Shown here in pieces: positions 23,228-33,627 of a stretch of 64,000 nucleotides of DNA. The DNA is from Gammaproteobacteria bacterium (lineage in GTDB: Bacteria > Pseudomonadota > Gammaproteobacteria > GRL18): assembly GCA_016744395.1 (NCBI GenBank), contig JADGEK010000013.1:1-64000 (forward strand), written 5' to 3'. The notes below the pieces were generated by a model. It made no database searches. It saw nothing but the letters and a program-made list of their open reading frames with translations, and was not told the origin of the DNA. Position 1 is the first letter of the stretch; each line of letters begins with the position of its first letter. Position numbers and translations under genes: made by a program.

Positions 23228-23314
23228 TATTTGTACTTTTACTCATTGATTGGTTAATTTCTTCATCTTTACTCTCATAGCAAAGACAATACGTTTAATG
23301 TCGCGACTCCACAC

Positions 23315-25207
23315 CTAAAAGAGTCGGTCTAATCTGGACTCATCAAAAACCTTCCAAACAGCCTTTTGATTGACTAAAGCCTGTTCTATACCCGATTGAT
23401 TCACCCAATCAGATAGCATTTTCAATAGAACAGCCTGTTCTGCAAGTGCAAGCACTTCAGAGTTTACTGAGTTGATAAGCAATTCTAATAGTTTAGAATC
23501 ATCAATATCCTCATTATTTCTAATCATCATAGAAATAGGACTAATCAAGAGCTGTATCTCAATTGCACAGCCTGGAATCCCCTGCAAAGAAGGCAAGCTC
23601 CTTATCATCAAACTCTCTTTACCCAATTGACTTAATTCCATCCCCCATTGTTCGAGCCTGTCTTGATGCTCAAGTAAAGAAACAATTTCTGAATTCTCCA
23701 ATGTCAGAGTTTCAGGTATCAATAACGGCACTGGCTGACCAGTATGAAAGTGTTTCATTAATAAAAATTGTTGCGCTCTTTTAATATGAGTGATAAAAAT
23801 CTGGGCACTGTCCTCAGTGGCATCAGCTTTATCAGGAAAACGTTGGCTCATCAAATATTTAGGAATTAAGCAACCAAGAGACGTACCAAAATAAGATTGA
23901 GATTTTTTTGTAACGGATTCGTGCCGACTAAGCTCATTATCTTTGTTTGAATTTGGCACACCATACAATCGTTGCAAGCCATCGAGCTGCTCAGCTATCT
24001 GATTTTCATTCAATGATGACCGTATTTGTGGCTGATAACTCTTTTTAAAAGATTGCTGATGTTCATCGCTGTGCTGGCTGACCCCCTCCTCGCCTGGCCC
24101 TTTTGCAGTCTGAATTTTCTGGGCCACTGATTCAGACGCCATTGGCTCAGAAACTGAATGGACATTGTCTGGGAAAAGAGCTTGTTTCAATGCACTAAAA
24201 ATAAAATCATGAATTAACCGAGATTCTCTGAAACGGACTTCATGTTTTGTTGGGTGTACATTAACATCCACCTGTTTGGGATCAATTTCCAAATAGAGCA
24301 AATACGCTGAAAAGCTATCCTCAGGTAACAGTTCCTGATAAGCCTGCCTCAAAGCATGATTAACGAGCTTATCTTTTATATAGCGACCATTGACATAGAA
24401 ATATTGCCAGTCCGACTGTTTTCGATGCCACTGAGGTGAGCTAATCCAACCCCATAAGCGTAAGGTTCCCATACTGCTGAAATGATCGGAACTAAAATCT
24501 ACCTTATTGGCATGAGATAAAAAATCAGGTGAGAATAGTTTGCTGATACGCTGGATAATGGCTTTTTCTGTAAGCGCTTTAGGCAGATTTCTTAATAACT
24601 TTTTGTTATGAGTCAGTTTAAAAGCAATATCAAATTGGCTCAGAGCTATGCGTTTTACAATATCATCGATATGCCTGAATTCAGTTTTGACCGTTCTCAT
24701 AAACTTGCGTCTTGCAGGCGTGTTAAAAAACAAATCCCGCACATCAACAGTCGTTCCCTGAGCATGAGCAACGGGTTCAGTCTCAGCGGTATAATTAGCA
24801 AAATCATTGTCAGTGCCTGTATTAATCATCCAGGCTTGTTCTTGTTCGGCCTGTTTACTCTTTATCGATAATTTAGACACCGCACTGACACTGGCTAAAG
24901 CTTCACCACGGAACCCCAGGCTCATAATTTTCTCTAATTCACTGAGCGTTTGTAATTTACTCGTTGCATGGCGTGTGACAGCCAAAGCCAAATCATCTTT
25001 ATCAATGCCCTGACCATCATCGGTTATACGGATCAAGGTGCTGCCCCCTCGATCGATTTCAATATGAATTTGTTGGCTATGGGCATCAATTGCATTTTCC
25101 AACAATTCTTTAACCACAGAAGCAGGCCGTTCGACGACTTCACCTGCAGCAATCTGGTTCGCCAATTGTAAACTTAGAGGTTTTATGCGAGAGCTAACGA
25201 TGTTCAC
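23315..25207 (-). CDS. mutL: DNA mismatch repair protein MutL
   Basis: IAAGEVVERPASVVKELLENAIDA; GFRGEALASVSAVS; HPTKHEVRF. Confidence 0.98.
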   Translation of the reverse strand: MNIVSSRIKPLSLQLANQIAAGEVVERPASVVKELLENAIDAHSQQIHIEIDRGGSTLIRITDDGQGIDKDDLALAVTRHATSKLQTLSELEKIMSLGFRGEALASVSAVSKLSIKSKQAEQEQAWMINTGTDNDFANYTAETEPVAHAQGTTVDVRDLFFNTPARRKFMRTVKTEFRHIDDIVKRIALSQFDIAFKLTHNKKLLRNLPKALTEKAIIQRISKLFSPDFLSHANKVDFSSDHFSSMGTLRLWGWISSPQWHRKQSDWQYFYVNGRYIKDKLVNHALRQAYQELLPEDSFSAYLLYLEIDPKQVDVNVHPTKHEVRFRESRLIHDFIFSALKQALFPDNVHSVSEPMASESVAQKIQTAKGPGEEGVSQHSDEHQQSFKKSYQPQIRSSLNENQIAEQLDGLQRLYGVPNSNKDNELSRHESVTKKSQSYFGTSLGCLIPKYLMSQRFPDKADATEDSAQIFITHIKRAQQFLLMKHFHTGQPVPLLIPETLTLENSEIVSLLEHQDRLEQWGMELSQLGKESLMIRSLPSLQGIPGCAIEIQLLISPISMMIRNNEDIDDSKLLELLINSVNSEVLALAEQAVLLKMLSDWVNQSGIEQALVNQKAVWKVFDESRLDRLF

Positions 25208-25265
25208 TCCTAATAATTATTAAAAAAAGAATTTCACTGAATACACTGTGTTATCGAGCAATGAA

Positions 25266-25625
25266 TTAGTCCGTATACATTGCTTTATCATCATTCAAAC
25301 GTAACCAGCCTTTCACAATGCGATAGATAACCCAGATATAATTAATAAAGAGTATGCCAAAACCAATGACCACATAAGCAAGTATGCCTCCAATAATTCC
25401 CCAGAGTAAGCTGAACCAGAAAGTTCTTATTTGCCAGCGAAAATGCGATTCAGCTAAAGAGCCTTCAACATCCGATTTTTTTACATAATTAATAATAACT
25501 GCAATGAAAAATGGAAATGCAGTAAAAACAGCAACCGCCTGGAGGAGATAAACCAAATTAGTGATATTTTTATGAGTCTGTGATGTATTTTCACTCACCT
25601 GACTCGAAGGGAACTGGGCATCCAT
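25266..25625 (-). CDS. DUF4870-like membrane protein
   Basis: SHFRWQIRTFWFSLLWGIIGG...YRIVKGWLRLND, typical of the DUF4870/Tic20-like family. Confidence 0.65.
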   Translation of the reverse strand: MDAQFPSSQVSENTSQTHKNITNLVYLLQAVAVFTAFPFFIAVIINYVKKSDVEGSLAESHFRWQIRTFWFSLLWGIIGGILAYVVIGFGILFINYIWVIYRIVKGWLRLNDDKAMYTD

Positions 25626-25744
25626 TAGAACGTTTTCTCTTAAAATTAATTGATGATTTTTTCTATTACTGATCAGAAAAATATTTTATCATATTCAATT
25701 CATTTAAAATCAAATTTATCCTATAAACGTTTGTATCTATACCC

Positions 25745-26938
25745 GTGATATTTGGAAATATGAATATATTAATTGCCCCTGATTCATTCAAAGGCAGCTT
25801 AAGTGCCCAACAATTTTGTCAAATTGCAGCCAGGCAAACCAAACAGGCTCAACCCAATGTGACTGTTTATCAAATGCCATTAGCTGATGGTGGTGAGGGC
25901 ACTATTGATGCCATTCTAGCCAACTCCTCTGGCAGACGCCTATCAAAGACAGTTAAAAACCCTCTGGGGGCAGAAATTTCAGCTCAATATGCCATTCTGG
26001 AATCATCACACACAGCAGTCATAGAAATGGCTCAAGCTTCAGGCCTGCCTCTTCTAAGCCCTAAAGAAATGAATCCAATGCTGACATCCAGCTTTGGAAC
26101 AGGCGAATTAATTAAAGCAGCTTTAGATAATGGTTGTCGACAGTTTATTATTGGTTTAGGCGGAAGTGCCACCAATGATGGTGGCGCTGGTATGTTACAG
26201 GCATTGGGTGCACAGTTTTTTGATGCTCAAGAACAAGCGATCTCTATTTGCGGTCAAAGCCTTAAACAGATTGAACGGATTGATTTAACGCTTTTTGACT
26301 CACGAATTAAAGACAGTACAATCATTATGGCTGGAGACGTGACCAACCCATTGCTTGGAAAAGAGGGGGCGACCTTCACTTATGGCCCTCAAAAAGGGGC
26401 TGATCCACAGATGCTCGCTGAACTTGAAGCGGGAATGAAGCATTTTGCGCTAAAAACAACCGAATGTTTCACTTTAGATGCTCCCCTATTGAAAAAATTA
26501 AGTGGAATACCAGGAGCAGGTGCGGCAGGTGGTATGGGCTACGCTTTGATGGCCTATGGCCAAGCAACCATGACAAGTGGCTTTGAACTGATTGCGGAAT
26601 TTGCTGAACTGGATGAGAAAATCAACTCAATTAAAACCAGACCTGATTTAATTATCACGGGAGAAGGATGTTTTGATAAACAAAGTCTGCAGGGTAAATT
26701 AGTAGGCCGCTTAATTCAACGTTCAGATAAACATCAAATTCCAATATTAATAATCTGTGGGATAATAGAAAATAATATGAAAGAACTCAGCAAAAACATC
26801 AGCGCTTTCAGCCTGTGCAATGGTTCTATTTCAAAGGAATATGCAATGAAAAATTCAGTGCACTTATTGGAAGAGCTACTTGAAAAATTGCTACCCAATT
26901 TACTTGAAACAATGTTGATTCAAGATAAAACCAGATAG
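25745..26938 (+). CDS. Glycerate kinase (GarK/GlxK-type)
   Basis: NILIAPDSFKGSLSAQQ; PLADGGEGTIDA; GLGGSATNDGGAGMLQALG; GEGCFDKQSLQGK. Start probably at MNILIAPDSF (25760). Confidence 0.95.
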   Translation: MIFGNMNILIAPDSFKGSLSAQQFCQIAARQTKQAQPNVTVYQMPLADGGEGTIDAILANSSGRRLSKTVKNPLGAEISAQYAILESSHTAVIEMAQASGLPLLSPKEMNPMLTSSFGTGELIKAALDNGCRQFIIGLGGSATNDGGAGMLQALGAQFFDAQEQAISICGQSLKQIERIDLTLFDSRIKDSTIIMAGDVTNPLLGKEGATFTYGPQKGADPQMLAELEAGMKHFALKTTECFTLDAPLLKKLSGIPGAGAAGGMGYALMAYGQATMTSGFELIAEFAELDEKINSIKTRPDLIITGEGCFDKQSLQGKLVGRLIQRSDKHQIPILIICGIIENNMKELSKNISAFSLCNGSISKEYAMKNSVHLLEELLEKLLPNLLETMLIQDKTR

Positions 26939-26967
26939 ACAAATAAAGAATATAAAAAATTTACAGT

Positions 26968-27606
26968 CTAATGGCTTATGGCATCAGAGTCACATAAAGG
27001 CCAACCATATCCCCATCGCCATGACTGATTGGTACAAGGAATACCGCCAATTCGCACTGCTCGATACATCAACTCTGAAATGGTAAGATACAACCCATTA
27101 ACCTGGCTTTCAGACAGACCATAAACATCCTCAAGCACTTTCGAACGTCCAACGCTTGTCTCAGCAACACAAATTTTCAAATTTAAATCAGCATTTTTAC
27201 GCCGCTTAAAGCTTTCGCTTGCAGACATTGTCCCCGCACTGCCAACATGATAATGCTTGTCATGAGCAACACAACATTCATACCATGGTGGTTGTTTTCC
27301 ATGACGAGCAGCAAATTCAGGAAATTCAGCAGCAATTTTTTCCCAGGCAAAGGAGAGCCCTCCACTACAACCATCTGTCGTAAAATCACTCATAGCGGCA
27401 TCTTTTTTCTCAATACGAGCTAAAAATCGTTCATGACGATAGAGCTCCAGTTTTTGCTCCAACTTATCCATAGTTTCTGAACTTGATTGCTTGACCGTTG
27501 TTGTATCAGGTACATCGGCCGCTTGAGTGACCAACAAAAAAAGGCTCATAAGACTAAATATGAAGCGCTGAGAAATCATTATCGTTAAACGAGTTTTGCT
27601 ATTCAT
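26968..27606 (-). CDS. Secreted phospholipase A2-like protein
   Basis: Hydrophobic N-terminal signal; TTDGCSGG...WYECCVAHDKHYHVG (PLA2-type CCxxHD motif). Confidence 0.7.
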   Translation of the reverse strand: MNSKTRLTIMISQRFIFSLMSLFLLVTQAADVPDTTTVKQSSSETMDKLEQKLELYRHERFLARIEKKDAAMSDFTTDGCSGGLSFAWEKIAAEFPEFAARHGKQPPWYECCVAHDKHYHVGSAGTMSASESFKRRKNADLNLKICVAETSVGRSKVLEDVYGLSESQVNGLYLTISELMYRAVRIGGIPCTNQSWRWGYGWPLCDSDAISH

Positions 27607-27791
27607 ATTATTTTAACCTGAGATCTGGATAAAAATCCAAACAAGGAATCATTAAAATTTCTGGAACAACATGCAAACTGTTCATTCACATTCAATAATG
27701 ATTTTTTTAGAATAAAAGTTTGCTCTTAAAATAGTGGATAGAATAACACCTTACAAATCATTATTCTTGTAAAAAATCTGCTAAACAACGC

Positions 27792-28106
27792 CTAAGTTCT
27801 ACTTTCATTGCAGGACTTGTAGATTGACTGAAGCGCCTTTTCCTTATCATTAAACTGGAATCCTTGCTCAGAATAATACACGTAAATCGTTTTGCCTACA
27901 CTAGAAGGAATTTCATCCGCTAGTGCCCGCATTTCCTCTAGAGTCATTCCAGACTGTTTATTGATAACCGACTGTTCAGCGACTTCTGCAGCAAAATCAC
28001 AATCAAAAACGGACTCATCGACAGTAAATGTCGATGCATTTGCAAAGCTAGTGGCCAATAGACAGACCGCTAAAGTTAAATATTTCAAAATAATCTCCAA
28101 TAACAT
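27792..28106 (-). CDS. Small secreted hypothetical protein
   Basis: N-terminal signal peptide-like segment ending AFANAS-like (SFANAS); two Cys in the mature part. Confidence 0.5.
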   Translation of the reverse strand: MLLEIILKYLTLAVCLLATSFANASTFTVDESVFDCDFAAEVAEQSVINKQSGMTLEEMRALADEIPSSVGKTIYVYYSEQGFQFNDKEKALQSIYKSCNESRT

Positions 28107-28431
28107 ACAATATTAGAGTTTAATTATATAGATTGGGCAGTTTTAATCTGTGACTTTATTACACAAAAGCCAAAAAATGATCAAACCTCAAGACAATCCT
28201 CAAATTTTTCTGAATACTCTTTAGTGCTGCTCTGTTACCTTGTTATTTGGCATTAGATTCTAAAACCGTTTAAAATCATTAAATTAGTAAAACATTTCGT
28301 TGTTCTTTAGTTATTGAACATAAGAATAGTGTATAATATTTGAACATCTATAAAGGAATTATGCCTCATTAAAGGTTGTTATTAGATGGATACAAATTAT
28401 TATATTAATAAGAATTTAGGCTGAGGGATAA

Positions 28432-31191
28432 ATGAAATTTTATCGCATTGTACACTTCTTTATTACTCTGGTTTTTATTACGAGTTTGCAGGCAGAGGAG
28501 CTGACGGATGACATCCAATCAAATGGTTCAACTAAAATAATACCTAAGGAAAATACTGCAACCAGAAGCCTTAAAGAAATGCAGGGTAATCGTTTAGCTC
28601 TGGTGATTGGCAATAGTAGTTATAAAAACTCCCCATTAAAAAATCCAGTTAATGATGCACGTGATTTTGCATCCGTACTAAGAAAATTGGGTTTTGACGT
28701 TATTTTGAAAACAAATGTCTCTCTTAAGGAATTTGATCAATCAATTGACCAATTTGGTCGGCAACTTGAAAGAAGGAAAGGCGTCGGACTCTTTTTTTAC
28801 GCAGGGCATGGAGTGCAGTCCAAAGGTCGAAATTACTTAATACCTATTTCGGCTGATCTTGAGCGTGAAACTGACTTAAAATATCAAAGCTTTGATGCAC
28901 AACGCATTATTGATGAAATGGAATATGCCCAGAATGGGCTGAATATCGTCGTTTTAGATGCTTGTCGCGATAATCCATTAACAAGAAGCTTTAGAAGTGG
29001 AAAACGTGGCCTCGCCCGATTTGATAGTACACCAAGCGGCCTTATGCTTGCATACTCAACAGCCCCTGGCAAACAGGCAGCTGACGGCAATGGACGTAAC
29101 AGCCCCTACACCACAGAACTAATAAAAGCCGTTCAGAAAAATAACTTACCCCTTGAAATGGTTTTTAAAGACGTAATCAAAAATGTCAAAATTGAAACCA
29201 AAGGACAACAAATCCCCTGGGTAAGCTCTTCAGTTGACGGTGACTTTTATTTTTCAAAATCAGTTGCCATGTCATCAAAATCTCAACAGGCTACTCAAAA
29301 TTTTAACCCCCTTAAAAGTAGTGAAATGAGCCAGACAAAGTTTGAATTAATCTTTTGGGAAACCATTAACAAAAATCCTTCTCAAGAGAAATACCAAGCT
29401 TACCTGGATAAATACCCAAATGGGCATTTCTCTTCTATTGCTGAATATGAAATACGTAAAGCTAAAAATAAAAATGTTCATTCGATTAATACAAATGAGT
29501 TAAGCAGTACATTAAATCAGGTTAAGGTGTGTGATCGTCATTTATCAAATAAGCGATTAACAACAGGCAAACAGGGTAATGCTTTTTCATGTTATACAAA
29601 AATACTATCGATTGATCCAGAGAATCAAAGTGCATTAGCTGGATTAAAGAAAATTGAAGTCATATATCTTGATTGGGCAAATACCGCCATAAGCCAGGGT
29701 GAATACGACAAAGCACGTAGCTATACGGCAAAATTAAAACTTGTTAATCCTGAAAATGAAGAAATTCAGACATTGAAACAGGAATTAAATCTTGCTTCAC
29801 TGGAGAAGCAAGAGTATTCATCCACTTCAAACATGGCTTCTCCCCCTCCTCTTAAGCGAAATGTATCTTCACCTCAGAAATCATCTCCTCTTTCTGTTAA
29901 GCACTCTCCCCTTTTATCAACGATAAGTCAGAGCCTAAGAGATGCACTGAATGAAAGAGATATTATGCTTGCTGAAGGTCTACTCGCACAGATGAAATCA
30001 GCAACGCCTAACTCTAGAAGCTATCGGGATTTTCAGTATGAATACAACCAATTAGTTTTACAGATGGAAACTGAAAAATTATACGAAACGCTCATCGTAG
30101 ATGCATTAGAAAAAAAAGATATGCAAAAAGCTGAAAACTATTTGAATAAGATGGCTGTACTGACACAAAGAGGTGATGCTTATATAGAGCTCAAAGAACG
30201 CTATGATACTTCACTTATAGAGAATAAAAAAGTGAGCATTGAGCTCACATCGAGTGTGGATGATAATATTATCATGCTCAATGGCATTGAAAAAGGCAGT
30301 ACTCCCATGACTTTAACACTGAAGAAAGGGGATTATTTACTTGAGCTTAAAAAACACGGCTATCCTTCTCACCGATTGCAACTGGCACTCTATGGTAACT
30401 CCAGCCATCACTTTGAACTCACAGGTGGTTTTGCAACAGGCATCGCCCTTGAAAATCCGACTGAAGGTATAGAGATGATAGCCATTGAACCAGGGTGTTT
30501 CAATATGGGCAGTCCATCCAGTGAAGCTAAGTATGCATTTGATGAAAAGCCACATAAGGTCTGTATAAAGAAAGGTTTTTGGATGGGAAAATATGAAATA
30601 ACTCAACAGCAATGGCAAGCTATTATGAAAAAAAATCCATCTGTGTTCGATAAATGTGGCAAGGATTGTCCTGTTGAAAATGTTGAGTGGTCTGAAATCA
30701 ATATTTTCTTAAAACACCTCAATAGTCGAAGCAATTCTAAATACCGTTTGCCCACTGAAGCAGAGTGGGAGTATGCTGCACGCGCAGGTACCAATACCCC
30801 CTTTAACACAGGACAATGTCTTGGAAAAACAGTCGCTAATGTTAATACCAAATATAAATACAATAAATGCCCAAAAACTAAAAGCGCTAATCACAAGTCA
30901 ACCGTTAAAGTTGGCACATTCCCTGCGAATGCCTGGGGACTGTATGACATGCATGGCAATGTCAGTGAGTGGACATGTTCTGAATATAATAGACATTATG
31001 ATGGCACTGAACAAAAGTGTTATTCAATCAATCACAGTGTGCTCAGCTCTTCTGGTAATAGTCAGAAAATTGCCATACGAGGTGGTTCATGGCAACAAAA
31101 ACCTGCAATTGCACGATCGGCTTATCGAGATAAGGAATTTGCAAATGCCAATAATAAGAGAATGGGATTTAGGCTAATAAGAGAAAAATAA
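28432..31191 (+). CDS. Secreted caspase-like (peptidase C14) protein with PEGA-like and formylglycine-generating-enzyme/sulfatase-modifying (FGE/SUMF1) domains
   Basis: RLALVIGNSSYKNSPLKNPVNDARDFA; His in GLFFYAGHGV; Cys in VVLDACRDNPL; PEGA-like IELTSSVDDNIIMLNGIEKGSTPMTLTLKKGDY; FGE-like YRLPTEAEWEYAARAG...AWGLYDMHGNVSEWT...RGGSW...GFRLIR. Confidence 0.9.
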   Translation: MKFYRIVHFFITLVFITSLQAEELTDDIQSNGSTKIIPKENTATRSLKEMQGNRLALVIGNSSYKNSPLKNPVNDARDFASVLRKLGFDVILKTNVSLKEFDQSIDQFGRQLERRKGVGLFFYAGHGVQSKGRNYLIPISADLERETDLKYQSFDAQRIIDEMEYAQNGLNIVVLDACRDNPLTRSFRSGKRGLARFDSTPSGLMLAYSTAPGKQAADGNGRNSPYTTELIKAVQKNNLPLEMVFKDVIKNVKIETKGQQIPWVSSSVDGDFYFSKSVAMSSKSQQATQNFNPLKSSEMSQTKFELIFWETINKNPSQEKYQAYLDKYPNGHFSSIAEYEIRKAKNKNVHSINTNELSSTLNQVKVCDRHLSNKRLTTGKQGNAFSCYTKILSIDPENQSALAGLKKIEVIYLDWANTAISQGEYDKARSYTAKLKLVNPENEEIQTLKQELNLASLEKQEYSSTSNMASPPPLKRNVSSPQKSSPLSVKHSPLLSTISQSLRDALNERDIMLAEGLLAQMKSATPNSRSYRDFQYEYNQLVLQMETEKLYETLIVDALEKKDMQKAENYLNKMAVLTQRGDAYIELKERYDTSLIENKKVSIELTSSVDDNIIMLNGIEKGSTPMTLTLKKGDYLLELKKHGYPSHRLQLALYGNSSHHFELTGGFATGIALENPTEGIEMIAIEPGCFNMGSPSSEAKYAFDEKPHKVCIKKGFWMGKYEITQQQWQAIMKKNPSVFDKCGKDCPVENVEWSEINIFLKHLNSRSNSKYRLPTEAEWEYAARAGTNTPFNTGQCLGKTVANVNTKYKYNKCPKTKSANHKSTVKVGTFPANAWGLYDMHGNVSEWTCSEYNRHYDGTEQKCYSINHSVLSSSGNSQKIAIRGGSWQQKPAIARSAYRDKEFANANNKRMGFRLIREK

Positions 31192-31192
31192 A

Positions 31193-31888
31193 TCACCCAT
31201 CAAAGCGATACCCTACACCATGCACTGTTCGAATAATTAAAGGGTGCTTGTGATCTTGCTCGATGAGTTTTCTTAATTTTGAAATGTGTTGATCCAATGT
31301 TCTGCTACTGGGTAAATAATCTCTTCCCCAACATTCATTAAACAAAGTATCACGATCGACTATTTTTCCTTTATTTTGGGATAATAGACACAAAATCTTA
31401 CTGTCTCTTAAACTCAATTCAAAAATGAGCTCTCCCCTTTTGGCTTTCAATTCATCAGGGTATACAAGCAAATCATTCATAATCAGCTCTTCAGTGTGTT
31501 CAGGCTTAGAAGCAACTCTTTGCTGCTGTAAGCATCGACGAGTCACTGCTCGAATACGCGCAATGACTTCTCGTGTACCAAAGGGTTTGATGATGTAGTC
31601 ATCAGCTCCAAGTTCCAGGCCAACCACTTGATCAATTTCTTCTGATTTGGCAGTAATAAAAATAATAGGAATATTTTCATCTCGTTTTCTAATGGCTTTA
31701 CAGACGGTAAAGCCATTCATTTCAGGCATCATGATATCCAAAAGGATCAAATCAAACTCTTGTTCATTATAAAAATCTAACGCCTGCTGGCCCTGCTCAG
31801 CCAGACGAGTCTCATAGCCTTCCTGTTCTAATAACTCTGACAGCCCTTCTCTGATGAATTGATCATCTTCGGCAATTAAAACCTTCAT
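31193..31888 (-). CDS. OmpR-family response regulator
   Basis: REC LIAEDDQFIREGL...LILLDIMMPEMNG...GADDYIIKPF and winged-helix GVGYRFDG. Confidence 0.93.
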   Translation of the reverse strand: MKVLIAEDDQFIREGLSELLEQEGYETRLAEQGQQALDFYNEQEFDLILLDIMMPEMNGFTVCKAIRKRDENIPIIFITAKSEEIDQVVGLELGADDYIIKPFGTREVIARIRAVTRRCLQQQRVASKPEHTEELIMNDLLVYPDELKAKRGELIFELSLRDSKILCLLSQNKGKIVDRDTLFNECWGRDYLPSSRTLDQHISKLRKLIEQDHKHPLIIRTVHGVGYRFDG

Positions 31889-33609
31889 CTATTTTCCTTC
31901 GTACTGGCGATTAATTGAATCACAAAACAAGCCCCTGGAGATACTTCTTTATACACTAACTGACCACCGTGCAAAGTGGCTAATTGTTGTGAAATGGTCA
32001 AACCAATACCTGTACCAGAAACACCTTCGGTTAACTTTGACTCACTTCGATAAAAGGGGTTAAATATTTTCTCTTGCTCTTTCTTAGCAATTCCAGGGCC
32101 ATAATCTCTTATTTCAATTTGAACATCATTATCCATTTGGTGACTTAGGATATCAATTTTGCCACCCTGAGAAGCATATTTATCAATATTGCTTAACAGA
32201 TTATTCAGTATTTGTTCCAATAATTGCGCATCAAAAAAAACAGCTTTTGCTGCATTTTTAGAAAAATTAACAGTGAGTTTTTTTTGTTTAAACACAGGCA
32301 TAAAGCTTAATAAAACGCTGTCAATACAATCATCAATAACACTTTGGGTTTTATTCACCTTAAAGCTTTGTTTTTGAACTTTTGAAAAGCTGAGCACATT
32401 CTCTATCAAACGTGATAAACGCAAAGTTTCATTAAGAATAACTGATAAAAAATGCTGAGACTTTATTTTTTCTTTTGACGGCTCTTGTTCTTCATTGTCA
32501 TAACCCAATGACTCTATTTTAGTTTCCAATAATTCTGCATACATGCGAATGTTCGTTAAAGGCGTTTTTAATTCATGCGACACCTGACTGACAAAATTCA
32601 CTCTTTGTTGTGCCTGTCGAATTTTTCGATTGTACTCACGATAAATAAGAAAAAATATAATCATCATTAAAAAAGAAGCTAAAAAAGCAATCATCACCAA
32701 AAACCATTGTTGTTGAAAGCTGGGTTGAGATAAATGTTTTGCGTACCAACTGAGCTTCCAACTGCTTAAAGGATAAGAAAGCATAATGTCTATGGATTTA
32801 TTATCTGTCACAGGAAAATCACCCCACTCATAAATCAATTCATTATTTGAATTACTGAGCCTGATGCTGACACCTTTGAATGATTGATTATAGCGTCTTG
32901 AAGATAAAGCAATTGAATCCGCTTTTTCAGGAGTAATTACAGAGGCACTTTCAGGCAAAAGCACCATTAACTCTGATAAAATACGAACCCGATCCAGGGA
33001 TAATAGATAGAGTCTCTGTTGAGCATCCTTAAACCAGAATAAATGATGTAGATTACGATCCAGATACCAGGCAATCCAACCACTTTTTACTGGCGAAACG
33101 GTATCTTGAGACTGAATAATATTTTTCTTTTCTGATACATTTCGGCTCATGGTTTTAAATGCATTTTTAACCGAAGTCTGTTCAGTTTTATCTTGCTGAC
33201 TAAAGAGAGAACGGTTCTTAATGATAACCTGAATATTTGATAAAAAGCTTTGTTCCTTTTCAGATAAGGCTTGCGACATGGAAGGATAAATTGTATTTTG
33301 ATCTTTATCAGCGATATATATGTTCAGAATATAAGGTGAGTACTTTAAGATTTGACGAATTTTTTTGGTGTATTCTTCAGTATTTAAAAGCGCCTGATCC
33401 AAACTTTTTCTTTCTGAAGTCAGTGTGCTTTCAAGTTGCTGAAAATAATTTATTATTTTATCATCAACTCGTTTTAACTGAGTATACGCCAGGTTTTGAT
33501 ACTGCTGTTGAGTCGCCAATTGTTCATTGGTCTGGGCTCGATAGGCGAACCAGACCAACAAAGCAATGGGCATCATTATAAGCAAAAGAATTAATATCTT
33601 ATTCTTCAT
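31885..33609 (-). CDS. Membrane sensor histidine kinase
   Basis: Two TM segments flanking an extracytoplasmic domain; H-box FVSQVSHELKTPLTNIRMYAELL; GTGIGLTISQQL; 4-bp overlap with the response regulator. Confidence 0.93.
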   Translation of the reverse strand: MKNKILILLLIMMPIALLVWFAYRAQTNEQLATQQQYQNLAYTQLKRVDDKIINYFQQLESTLTSERKSLDQALLNTEEYTKKIRQILKYSPYILNIYIADKDQNTIYPSMSQALSEKEQSFLSNIQVIIKNRSLFSQQDKTEQTSVKNAFKTMSRNVSEKKNIIQSQDTVSPVKSGWIAWYLDRNLHHLFWFKDAQQRLYLLSLDRVRILSELMVLLPESASVITPEKADSIALSSRRYNQSFKGVSIRLSNSNNELIYEWGDFPVTDNKSIDIMLSYPLSSWKLSWYAKHLSQPSFQQQWFLVMIAFLASFLMMIIFFLIYREYNRKIRQAQQRVNFVSQVSHELKTPLTNIRMYAELLETKIESLGYDNEEQEPSKEKIKSQHFLSVILNETLRLSRLIENVLSFSKVQKQSFKVNKTQSVIDDCIDSVLLSFMPVFKQKKLTVNFSKNAAKAVFFDAQLLEQILNNLLSNIDKYASQGGKIDILSHQMDNDVQIEIRDYGPGIAKKEQEKIFNPFYRSESKLTEGVSGTGIGLTISQQLATLHGGQLVYKEVSPGACFVIQLIASTKENR

Positions 33610-33627
33610 TAAGTACTCATTTTCTTA

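Noticed and set aside
30773-31177. 134-aa plus-strand ORF
   Set aside because: Alternate frame inside the FGE-like domain of 28432..31191.
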